The notes beneath the pieces were generated by a model. The model was not told where the DNA came from and made no database searches. It saw nothing but the letters and a program-made list of their open reading frames with translations. 64,000 bases of DNA from Stagonosporopsis chrysanthemi (lineage: Eukaryota; Ascomycota; Dothideomycetes; Pleosporales; Didymellaceae): positions 981 through 64,980 of the forward strand of contig JAFISE010000085.1 of NCBI GenBank assembly GCA_022560025.1. Reading direction: 5' to 3'. A program made the translations under genes and the position numbers. Shown here one piece after another: positions 1-9,313 of this stretch (position 1 is the first letter of the stretch; each line of letters starts with the position of its first letter).

Positions 1-110
1 TGCCCTGCTCTGCCCTGCTCTGCCCTGCTCTGCCCTGCTCTGCCCTGCTCTGCCCTGCTCTGCCCTGCTCTGCCCTGCTCTGCCCTGCTCTGCCCTGCTC
101 TGCCCTGCTC
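1..110. repeat. Decamer tandem repeat, 11 perfect copies
   Basis: Eleven uninterrupted copies of the 10-bp unit TGCCCTGCTC run from the first base; the twelfth unit has diverged. The array probably continues to the left of the window. A 10-bp unit changes reading frame every copy, so it is unlikely to encode protein in a simple way. No gene is seen beside it. Confidence 0.95.
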
Positions 111-111
111 T

Positions 112-1262
112 GTCCTACAGCGCTCGCCCGGAATCCCACATCCCATATCAGCCCACGTCACATTGTATCAGTGTACATCATATTTTACCAGTCTACACCC
201 AGTGCAGTGCAGTGCAGTTCAGCCCCGCCAATCCAGCCCCATAAGCTCCCCAACGTCTATCCCTCTGTCCCAGAAAACCCCACCGTAGCAGAACGCCAAC
301 AGCACTTTCCCATTATGACAACACCAACAACGTCGCCAAGCTTCCAGCAACCTTGGGATAGAGACTTTGTGCAGCTTGTCTCGTTATACATACAATTTGC
401 ATGCTTGTCGTAGGCTTGTTCAATACCTGATAATACTACAATCTACGGCTAGGCTGGCTGCACAGCAGCGCTGCCCGGCTCGGACTTTGCTAAACATACT
501 GTCCCATCTATCTATCTAAATAACTCATCAGACGCCAGATTACAAGAAGGAAGATGGTGTGCCGAGCATTTTTCCTTTTCTTGACAAAGCTAGGTGCGCT
601 GCTGGATTTGTGAATTCTTCCTGGTATTATAGGTGAAAAACAATGCTCGTCCTTGCTGTACAGAAACGGCTTAGCCCGAGGCTGACTGTAGCGTTTAATA
701 AACCTTGCGTGAGTTACGCCTGACTGGTGCGAGGCTGAGCGGGGCGCACGTGAATCCTAGCAGCTCGCGGAGTGTCTTGCTTTGCACGTGATGCTTGTAA
801 TAATGCGCTAAATACTATGATGCTTTAAGGATTAAGGATAGCACAATCTAGAAGAGCAATTTAAGAGATAAAGTCTATCCCTGCCGCCCTGCCGCTCCTG
901 CGGTTTAAACGCTGCATACAGCATTCTTCTCTCTAGCTACTAGTCATAGCAAAAGGCTCTTGCTGCGGGCACTTCTATGCTAATAGATCTGAGAGATAGT
1001 ACAACTAACCTAGATCTCTCTTTATGTACAATGCAAGTACCAGACTATTGCGGCTATAAGTTGAGCATGCTCATATCATCACGTGATATAACATTAACTC
1101 TTAGCCTCGTCGCTGCTGCCTAATTCCCTTCAGAACTAATCCCGTGGGTTTCCTTTGACGTTTTAATCGTGCGCGTCTTGCTCGCGTTAATTAGAACGCG
1201 ATTTGAACCATTCAGTTTAGCTACAGCTCGCTCCCGGTCTCCCCCCCCCCCCCCCCCCACTC
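112..1262. other. Intergenic, upstream of the HET gene
   Basis: No convincing coding region. The stretch is AT-richer than the downstream genes and contains several TA-rich patches. It must include the promoter and 5' leader of the HET gene at 1263. A short open frame at 171-413 has no recognisable domain and is not called. Confidence 0.6.
1241..1258. repeat. Homopolymer C18 tract beside a start codon
   Basis: Eighteen consecutive C residues end 4 bp before the ATG of the HET gene. The tract is in the leader, so length changes would alter leader spacing rather than the reading frame. Such tracts are also prone to sequencing error. Confidence 0.9.
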
Positions 1263-2561
1263 ATGCGACTTTTACAGCTTAAAGACAACGGCGAATTCAG
1301 CCTTACTGAATACGTTGGCAAGAATGTGCCGCCGTATGCAATTCTTTCACATACCTGGGGAGCAGATGATGAAGAAGTTACCTTCAGAGATTTAAGAGAC
1401 GGTACAGGCATAAATAAGCCGGGTCATATCAAGCTTACCTTTTGCGCAAAGCAAGCTGCGTATGACGGCTTGCAGTTCTTCTGGGTGGACACCTGCTGCA
1501 TCGACAAGTCAAGTAGCGCAGAGCTTTCAGAGGCCATCAATTCCATGTTCCGGTGGTACCATATGGCTCACAAATGCTATGTATATCTATCTGATGTTGC
1601 GATTGGCAGCTGTGTCAGGAAAAACCTGCTTTCCTCTCAGCAGACGTGGAAACTAGCCTTTCGGCATAGCAGATGGTTTACCCGTGGATGGACACTCCAG
1701 GAGCTTCTCGCTCCACCATTGGTCGAGTTCTATTCCGCAGAGGGCGAGCGGCTTGGCGAGAAGAAATCAATGGTGCGAGAAATTCAAGAGATCACGGGAA
1801 TCTGTGCTCAAGCTCTCCTGGGGAGTCCGCTGTCCGAATTCAGCATTGACGAGCGAATGTCATGGGCAAAGGCGCGCGAAACGAAGCGCGAAGAAGACGC
1901 GGCATATGCTTTGCTAGGCATTTTTGACATCCATATGCCACTCCTCTATGGAGAAAGACAGGAGAAAGCATTCACTCGACTTCGGAAGGAAATCCAGGAG
2001 TCGATGAAGAATGAAACACATGCTCCGTTACCCGCGCTCTTATCACAGCCGTCGAAGCGACGACGCGGCGATGACGGAGAAACGCAGAGCACCCAACGCA
2101 ATGTTGTCTGCTTCAAGTGTCGGTACCTCCAGTATCTAACAAGAGGTCAGCGACAATCGAGCTGACTGTCAATTCTTCAGGTGGTGAACTCGGTCACTAC
2201 GCAAATGACCCTCATTGCTTTAAATGTAGGTTTTTTTTGGAGGCTTTCCGTGGCGTTTGACCCCTTTGCTGACTGCCGTATAGGCGACGAGTACGGGCAT
2301 TTTGCCGATGAACTTCATTGCTACAAATGTAGGATTTCCTTCAGAGAAAAAGCTTGTTTCCATGTAATAATGGCTTGTTTCGTACTAACACACAAGCCCA
2401 GGCGGTGGACACGGTCACTATGCCAATGAACCGCATTGTTATACATGTAAGTAACTCCTGGGCCTACAAGTCACTGATGTTTACCTATCAATGGTTATTG
2501 AAATTTGCTAGGTGACAGCCCAGATCATTTGGCAAGTGATTGCACTGCAGAAGCACGTTAG
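1263..2561 (+). CDS. HET-domain protein with C-terminal zinc-knuckle array
   Basis: Five exons: 1263-2118, 2181-2225, 2284-2328, 2402-2446, 2512-2561 (346 aa). The N-terminal 250 residues carry HET hallmarks: YAILSHTWG near residue 26, FFWVDTCCID around 75-85, and RGWTLQELLAP. HET proteins mediate allorecognition and cell death on fusion of unlike hyphae. The C-terminus is an overlapping series of Cys-x2-Cys-x4-His units (CFKCGELGHYAND, CDEYGHFADE, CGGHGHYANE) ending in a canonical CCHC knuckle. Exons 2, 3 and 4 are each exactly 45 bp, and every intron splits the second Cys codon of a unit after its first base. Joining them gives one frame with a proper stop, and the repeats recur in register, which supports the model strongly. 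Zinc binding and any nucleic-acid target are inferred. Confidence 0.85.
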
Positions 2562-2865
2562 AATCGAGTCATGCTAGCGGCCATGTATCTGGATTACAAC
2601 TGATCCGCTTCTGGCTTTCCTTACAGGGGCTCTTGTTTGCTGATCGAGGTGGTGGCTATGTTGCGTAGTGTAGTGTATCGAGGACTTGGTTGTGAAGTTG
2701 TGGCGATGCCTGGCAGTTACTGGTTGTGTGTGTGGAAGTGCATCACATGGTATTTGGTGATGTAGGCCCCGGTGAGCTTTGTGTGATGCCGTGGTTGGAC
2801 TAATACGTCCGTCCATCCATCAAGCTATGCGTGTGATGTGAACGTTCGATTACTCGATTGTACCT

Positions 2866-4184
2866 CTACTGCGCGTACATGGAATCCACATACGGCTTCA
2901 GCGCACACAGCCCAAACTCCACCGCCTCCTCGGTCCTAATCGTCCGACTCCCCTGTCCCGGCACAAGATTTACCCACGCATCAAACAGCGTATGCGCCGT
3001 CCCCTTGCCCAGCCCCTTCTGCGCAAGCACAGCATCATTAGCAACCGCGGGCTCAATCCCCGCAACGCCCCCAAACACAAGCAGCAAGTGGTTGAACTTG
3101 TCCGGCGCCTGGACCGCGGGGTTCTTGGTCGTGGCGGGGATCAGGTCGCGCACGTCGACGCCGCGCTCCGACGTGCCGATGGTGAAGTCGTAGCCGCCGG
3201 CGAACTCGCACTCGGCGAAGACGGCACTGAGAGATGAGGCTTTGCGGACTGAGTAGCCCCAGTAGTAGCCTGCTTCTTCGCGGGGCAGGGTGGACGCGCA
3301 GGCCGTGGCGGCGAGGCTTTCGCACTCGGGCTGCGAGAGGTGCGGCCAGTTGGGAGGTGGGGAGGGGTTGGAGAAGCGCACTGTTGTGCGCATTGCGGGC
3401 TCGATTGGTGCGCCGGGTGGCACGGGGACGACGATGGGGAAGGGGAGCCCGCATTTGATGTACACGTACTGGGCGTCTTCTTTGCTGCTCTTTTTCTTGG
3501 GGCTCTGCCTGGCGGGAGGGTCTGCGGGGCCGGCGACGACGCCTTCACGGAATTGGCACCACTCGTGCGGCCGTAAGTGGTGTGGCATGTCCATGCTGGG
3601 CAGCGTTCCTGTCCACTCCAGGTTCTTGTGTTTCTGGAAGATGCTCAGACTCGGGTCGTCGTGGCTGTATCTCAGATGTGGGGGGCACTCTGCAAACGCA
3701 AGTACGTGGTAGAGGAACTGGTCAGGATTCTGCCAGGGCTCATCTTCTTCCGGGATGCTGTCGAGGATTTCCTGCTTTGATTTCGATTTCTTGCCGCGCG
3801 TGTATCGGTCAGAAACCACGTTGGGTGCGAATCCAGAAGGGTTGTCATCGAAGACAACAATCTCATCAACACAGAACACTGCAGCAGCTCGGGCAATGCG
3901 TCCTACCTGCATCGTCTTGTGGTCTGGCTTTTTGGCATTGAGGAGCCAGCTTCCCGGAAGTGCAATACTGACGGTCCAATTCCTGGCGTTGGTGGGCTTG
4001 AAGACGGCCGTAGGTCGCGATGTGTCAATGTCTTCAGCATCCTGAGGATCTGGTTTAGTCTTTTTGTTTGGGCTGTCTTGGTGGTTTGGCTGATGTTTAA
4101 TTACTGCAGCATGCTTGCGCTTCTAGGGTGTGTTAGTGATGGTATGCTGTGGCTGAAGAACTTTCGTACCTTGCTGTCAACCAT
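2866..4184 (-). CDS. SPOUT-family RNA methyltransferase (C9orf114/DUF171-like)
   Basis: Two exons on the minus strand: 4170-4184 (five codons) and 2866-4122, joined across a 47-bp intron in phase 0; 423 aa. A Lys-rich N-terminal tail is followed by the family's deep-trefoil-knot methylase fold. Recognisable stretches are the start of the fold (VSIALPGSWLLNAK), GRIARAAAVFCVDEIVVFDD, the central LRYS and, near the end, HLLLVFGGVAGIE with LPGQGSRTIRTEEA-like residues. An internal OB-like insertion (VYIKCGLPFPIVVPV) is typical. Known members methylate RNA using S-adenosylmethionine; the substrate here is not evident. The tiny first exon was chosen because a stop lies just upstream of codon 6 and this junction restores an ATG. 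Confidence 0.85.
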
Positions 4185-4199
4185 ATTGACTGCAAGCCC

Positions 4200-4238
4200 G
4201 GAATAGTCAATTGGAATAGTCGATTGGAATAGTCAATT
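4200..4238. repeat. Three tandem 13-bp units in a divergent promoter
   Basis: The unit GGAATAGTCAATT occurs three times head to tail, with one A-to-G difference in the middle copy. It lies between the divergent starts at 4184 (minus) and 4524 (plus), 15 bp before the methyltransferase ATG, so it could be a regulatory element. Confidence 0.85.
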
Positions 4239-4523
4239 GGCCTATGAAATTCAAAGCGGGAAATGATGGTATCTGACACGTGAACGCGTGAAAAGAGGAT
4301 GGTCGAAATTCTAGAGAAGAGTATTTTTGGTCACCTTAGCACGGTCCTGCATTAGCGTGTTCAGGTGGGCCGCGTCGATCTCCTGCTTCAGCTGCGGTAA
4401 GGCAACCACCACCGTGCAGTTAGTAGGCAAACATCTCTCACTTGTGTCATTCTCTCCTTTTTTCCTCCACGCAATCACTTCACGTCCTCCATTCTGTGTA
4501 CATAACTTCTAAAATTTATCAGC

Positions 4524-4898
4524 ATGGCCTCAGAATCGTCCGTACACCCGTAAAGAGCACCTAACGCACTGCTGACCTTCAATAGCAAAAACACATTCAC
4601 AGACTCGCTGTTCACATTCTTTGCGCTTTACCTCACTACCCTCTTCTCTCTCGACACATGGGCTGCTGCTCGTAACTCTCCATACCGCGCACCGGGCAAC
4701 AGTGCCTTCTACCGTCCTGCAAACACACTACCAGCAGCGGACAGCTACCAAGGCGGCATGCACGGCCGTGGTAATGCGGGACCTGGAAGTGGCAGTAGGG
4801 GGAATAGCGACAATGTTGGCCGAGTACCGCAGGCGAGGGACTCAAGGCCGCCTATGAAGCTGTTTGGAACGGCATCTTGTGGCGCTTGCATGACTTGA
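4524..4898 (+). CDS. Small single-pass membrane protein, Gly-rich tail with CxxC
   Basis: Two exons, 4524-4549 and 4586-4898, 112 aa. The 36-bp intron is short, but its boundaries give one clean frame. Residues 15-35 form a hydrophobic segment (LFTFFALYLTTLFS), followed by a basic, Gly/Arg/Pro-rich tail and a terminal CGAC at residues 107-110. One membrane anchor, a disordered Gly-rich cytosolic tail and a reactive Cys near the C-terminus resemble the selenoprotein K/SelG layout, where the reactive position is near the end; that similarity is architectural only. It is transcribed divergently from the methyltransferase gene. The very short intron makes the first exon the least certain part. 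Confidence 0.6.
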
Positions 4899-5899
4899 GC
4901 GTATCTCGGGAACCCATAAGCAGATGCAAAGAATGGCTTCGAAGCACCTGCGTTTCAGATGTCTCACTGCCCGTCACTATTCCACGTCTCCCACCACGCT
5001 TCAAAGGATTTGATGCTTATTAAGCACCAATCTAGATCTGTACATCTTCTTGTTGATTCTTGATGAGTGGCTGCACATCTCTGCGAATATCAATCATGTG
5101 CGATGGACTTCGTCGCAAACGTCTCTTGATCTACATACAGGACTTGGTCATGCTATTTGATGATGGCGTTTGGTCATGCCGTTTGGTTATGCCATGTATG
5201 TGTTGCTCCCCGATCGAGACCTTCGGAACGACAGGTTCTGGGGGCGATCTATGGGCATTAGCGATAGTGTTTCGATTCTCTTTCGCGACGTCATATTTGA
5301 TTTAGGATGTGTTGGCGGTCTCACGCAATCCTTGCAGTAGATAGGGCCCAACCGTGTCGCTTCTCCTCACTTGTTTAGACTCATATCGACACATGGGCCT
5401 ATTCATTATCAGGTCGAGAATACTCCACCTCCAGAAGCATTCCCAACTCCGTTGCCCTAAGCAGTAATTTTCGACGCTCATTGGTCTGAACAGACGACTG
5501 CCAATGAGATAATCTGAAGCTGTAGGTGGGGCTGTATTACGTCATATTGTAACATTCGGCACTCGGTGGTGCAATACTTCGCAAGCTGAAGCGATTCCAA
5601 CCCCATAGAGATTGTATACAGACTAGCAAACAACAGTATTCATAGCAATGTTTAGGATAAAGCCATTGGGATCGGTGCGGAGGTCTACTTATAGGTACTA
5701 TTGTGGTTGTGTTCATTGTTTCTTCACACAATTATTATGTGGGGTTAGAATCTCGTAGAGAGCTCGCGAATCATGGGACCACATTAAGTTGGCCCACCTC
5801 CTTGCGGAAGATACCGAGGTACAGTAGTGCTTTATAATGCCTATTGGCATTCCACAGTCTTGTCGTTGACTCCTCAAATCATCTCAACTTACCTCGACC
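4899..5899. other. Intergenic, nothing recognised
   Basis: About 1 kb between two plus-strand genes. Short open frames occur on both strands but none shows a domain, good splice junctions or protein-like composition. Confidence 0.6.
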
Positions 5900-7016
5900 A
5901 TGTCTATCCCCTCAAAGCACCGCGCAGCATACGTGCACGCCAAAGGCGAAGCACCAAAAATCGACGACCGTACACTCGGCGATCTCAAACCCGACGAAGT
6001 CGCAATCAAGGTGGCAGCAATTAGTATAAGTATGCGCGCCCCGGCCTGCCTCGAGCCCAGCAGCTAACCCCACCGCAGATCCTGTTGATTGGAAGATCCG
6101 TGACTATGGGCTCTTCCTTGTGCCTAATTGGCAATACCCTGCCATTTTGGGCTCTGATGGCTCAGGCACAGTAGCCGCCGTTGGCAAGGATGTATCCAAC
6201 TTCACTGTAGGAGAACGAGTGTTCTTCCAGTCTGGCTACGGCGATGATGATGTTTCAACGTTCCAAGACTATATCAAGATCCCCGCTGAAGTCGTTGCGA
6301 AGACGCCAGAGAACATCTCTAATGAAGAGGCCTCTGGAATCGTACTTGCATCGATGGCTGTGGCCACTGCATTCTACGACAAGACTGGACAAGGACTGAA
6401 AGCACCGTGGGTCGAGGGTGGAAACAGTATTGGCAAGGGAAAGGCTGTTGTGATCATTGGAGGCAGTTCGTCTGTTGGGCAATACGCTATTCAGCTTGCC
6501 CGACTGTCAGGCTTCGACCGTATCATCACCAATGCAAGTGCAACCCACCACGATTACCTCAAGAGCCTTGGGGCGCACGTCGTGCTGGATCGCAATGCTT
6601 CCGGCGTTGAAGACTTCCAGAAGGCATTGGACGGAACGCCACTGGAGTTCGTGTTCGACACAATCGCCATCAAGGAAACGCAGATCCTGGGCGTTGAAAT
6701 CGTGCAGTCAACCAACACCAAAAACTCACGCGTGGTTATTGTAGGCATGGTGGACGAGGAAGCGAAGAAGTTGGGGCAGTCGAAGGAACCACACGTGCCA
6801 GTACAGCAGATCATGGGCATTGCCCTGAAGCCCGATCTACGCTACCTCATCAAGGGTTTGACGAGCAGCCTAGGAGGACAAGACGGGTGGGTTGCCAAGG
6901 GGGAGTTCAAGCCAAACAGAATCGAGGTTATCAGGGGCGGTCTGGAGAAGTTGCAAGAGGGGCTGGAGAAGAACAAGCAGGGCGTGTCTGGAGTGAAGGT
7001 CGTTATCCAGTACTAG
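5900..7016 (+). CDS. Zinc-type alcohol dehydrogenase / trans-enoyl reductase-like MDR
   Basis: Two exons, 5900-6029 and 6079-7016 (49-bp intron), 355 aa. It has the medium-chain dehydrogenase layout: a GroES-like half with NPVDWKIRDYG and a short ILGSDGSGTV segment, then a Rossmann half with VVIIGGSSSVGQYAIQLAR near residue 165 and a downstream SLGAHVVLD. The lack of the structural-zinc cysteines and the length fit the fungal enoyl-reductase-like (quinone oxidoreductase) subgroup, which uses NADPH and often acts with secondary-metabolite synthases, although none is adjacent. Substrate unknown. Start chosen for the SIPSKHRAAYVHAKGE opening typical of the family. Confidence 0.88.
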
Positions 7017-7331
7017 AGAAAGTCTGTATGTATTTTAATATATAGTGCATCGGGACGGTGGAAACATCATCTCCTATGCGTGAGTAATGTTATGTCCCGT
7101 AGGTACAAGACAGCATTTCCTATCGACCAATGAGCTGACCGTTCACTTCTTACCTTTGCTGACGTCGGCCAATTTGGATAGTATGTTATCAAAGACACTG
7201 ATACTGGGGAAGGAAGGTTTAAGCTGAGCATGGTATAGTGCAGGTTCTAAAAACAAGTACTCAATCTCCCCTCAGTCGACACTATTGCTTTGGAATGTCT
7301 GGTAGCAGAACTCGTGCTAAACCTAGCCCGC

Positions 7332-7775
7332 TTAAAGAGAAACCTTCTTGAACATCAATAGTTTGGTGCCATCTGGAGAAATTGACCTGCCCGTGTTCAT
7401 GTTCGGACATCTTATATTTACGTCTTCCGCATTCTTAATATCGTGGTCAATCAAGTACAAGCCTCGTCAGCAACATCTTGATCTCGTTGGATGCAAAGAA
7501 CCTCCCAGGGCAGGCATGTCTACCAAAGCCAAACGCGAGGTTATGTTCGTTTGTGCCGACCAACACTTTTCGAGCCTGTTCTGCTGCAGTACCGCCTTTT
7601 CGTAGTTTGAAAAACGTAGATCCATTAAGTTGTTCGCTGTCTGGATGAATCGCACCATCCTGATAAATAGGATATGATGGGACTTCGACGGTCACACCAG
7701 GACTTACGTATCGCCCGTTGGACTTATAAAACCCTTCTTCACCAGTCGCGTGAAGGAAGCTGTCTAGCGCACTAC
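7332..7775 (-). pseudogene. Cytochrome P450 C-terminal remnant
   Basis: Reading on the minus strand from about 7775, LDSFL is followed almost at once by FYKSNGRYVSPGV, VPSYPI and the haem-binding loop FGFGRHACPGRFFA. That is the C-terminal third of a fungal P450, with the segment between the ExxR-side helix and beta strand missing. After LTRLVLD the frame meets a stop (TGA near 7447). The expected tail (HDIKN...PDGTKLLMFKK) continues one frame over, to a TAA at 7332-7334. There is no N-terminal half upstream. Truncation, internal deletion and frameshift together indicate a dead gene. It sits between two oxidoreductase genes. Confidence 0.8.
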
Positions 7776-8278
7776 GCTGTTTTTCTCACACGAACGAATA
7801 AGGTGTGGTGGGTTGTAGGCCTCGGTTCAAGTTGTGTCACAGCCATAACGATGGCGCTGGGACTGGAGAACTGGAAGCTGATTGAATGGCCAGTCCGTCT
7901 CGCCGGTGTAGATTCAGTGTCCCTCATCTCGTAAGACCAATGAACCTCTTGCGAGATCCCAGCCCCGGTGTCATCTTTGCCACCCACTGTCCGTACGGTG
8001 GCGATCGATACACAAATCGTCCTGCTGATCTATTCTAGCATGTCTTTTCACGTAGCAATGTTATTACGAAACGATATTTATGATACAGGCTAGTTATTAG
8101 CGGCCTATAATCATATTATCAACAAAGTGCTTCGACTATTAGAGATCTATTGTAATCCTATTGCTATGAACAAGGTAATGCATTATCTATTTGAACCAGT
8201 GCTCGCGCTAACTATACTCACAACAACTGCGCAGGACGAAGATAGTACAAAAGACACACAAGTTCAGAGTCCGAGATA
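7776..8278. other. Intergenic, nothing recognised
   Basis: AT-rich sequence between the P450 remnant and the SDR gene; no further P450 coding sequence could be recognised here. Confidence 0.5.
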
Positions 8279-9313
8279 TCAAGTTGTAGATCCGAGCTTC
8301 TCGGTTATGAGATCTTCGCTCAACTTCCACAGCTTCTCGGCATTCTCTGCGTCTGTTGCATATTGAGGCACATCATACACTTGACAGTCGTTCAAAAACA
8401 GGCCATTTTCTGGCTTCAGGCTGGGATCCAAGGCGGCTACCAGAGCCGTGGCAGCACCCTGGTCAAGTGATTTGTCCCACGAAATCTTAAGCTTTGACTT
8501 CTGCTCTGCTGTCATAGCCTCAAGCTTCGCGTCGCTAGCTCGGCTCTTTACAGCTCCGGGATGAAGCGCAAAAGCATAGATGCTATCACCAGACAGGACT
8601 TTGTTTAGGTGTTTCGCAAAAAGCACATTTGCAGTTTTGCTCTGACCATACGCCACCTCAGGCTCGTAGCCCTCATGTTGTTCTATGCCCATCAGGTAGT
8701 TGAGGACTTCCCAGTTCGTGCCTTCATCTTCTGCCAAGGGCTTGTCCTCAAGATTGTAGTCGGAGAAACGGAAGGGCGATATAACGCAGGCAAGGCTGCT
8801 TACAACAACAACGCGAGCAGCACCAGGTGCTGAGCTCTTTGCCGCCTGTTGGAGCTTGGGAAGAAGAGTCTTGATGAACAAATGGTGGCCGAGGTGGTTA
8901 ACGGCTAGATGAGTCTCAATGCCATCTACGGTCACTGTTCGTGGCCCGTCCCATGCGCCTCCAGCGTTTCCGACCAAGACGTCGATTTTGGGGATTTTGT
9001 CGTCCTCGAGGATCTCTTTCGCAGAGCGCTGAACGGCTGCCAGAGAAGTAAGATCAAGTTTATGAGGCTGAAACTGAACCGAAGGGTATTCCTTGGAAAG
9101 GATTTCGGTAATCGCTGACATGCGAGTAGCATCACGTCCGGTTATGACGATTTTGGAAGCGCCTCCATGTGCGAAGGCACGAGCGATGGCCTCTCCAATG
9201 CCACCTTGAGAGACACCAGTGATAAGAATTGTCTTTCCCTTTGCCTGTGAAGCGTATGCGCCAGCCACTTCAAGAGCGCCTGTCTTGTCGTTATACCGTG
9301 GGTTGGAGGCCAT
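8279..9313 (-). CDS. Short-chain dehydrogenase/reductase (retinol-dehydrogenase-like)
   Basis: Single exon, 344 aa. The cofactor motif is TGVSQGGIGEAIA at about residue 33, with VLVGNAGG in the NAG position, a VVSSLA serine strand and the catalytic pair in YGQSKTAN. A basic residue after the first strand (TGRDATR) suggests NADP(H). The layout is that of the extended-classical group resembling retinol dehydrogenases and WW-domain oxidoreductases, commonly used by fungi on lipophilic alcohols or ketones. Substrate cannot be read from sequence. Confidence 0.92.
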   Translation of the reverse strand: MASNPRYNDKTGALEVAGAYASQAKGKTILITGVSQGGIGEAIARAFAHGGASKIVITGRDATRMSAITEILSKEYPSVQFQPHKLDLTSLAAVQRSAKEILEDDKIPKIDVLVGNAGGAWDGPRTVTVDGIETHLAVNHLGHHLFIKTLLPKLQQAAKSSAPGAARVVVVSSLACVISPFRFSDYNLEDKPLAEDEGTNWEVLNYLMGIEQHEGYEPEVAYGQSKTANVLFAKHLNKVLSGDSIYAFALHPGAVKSRASDAKLEAMTAEQKSKLKISWDKSLDQGAATALVAALDPSLKPENGLFLNDCQVYDVPQYATDAENAEKLWKLSEDLITEKLGSTT

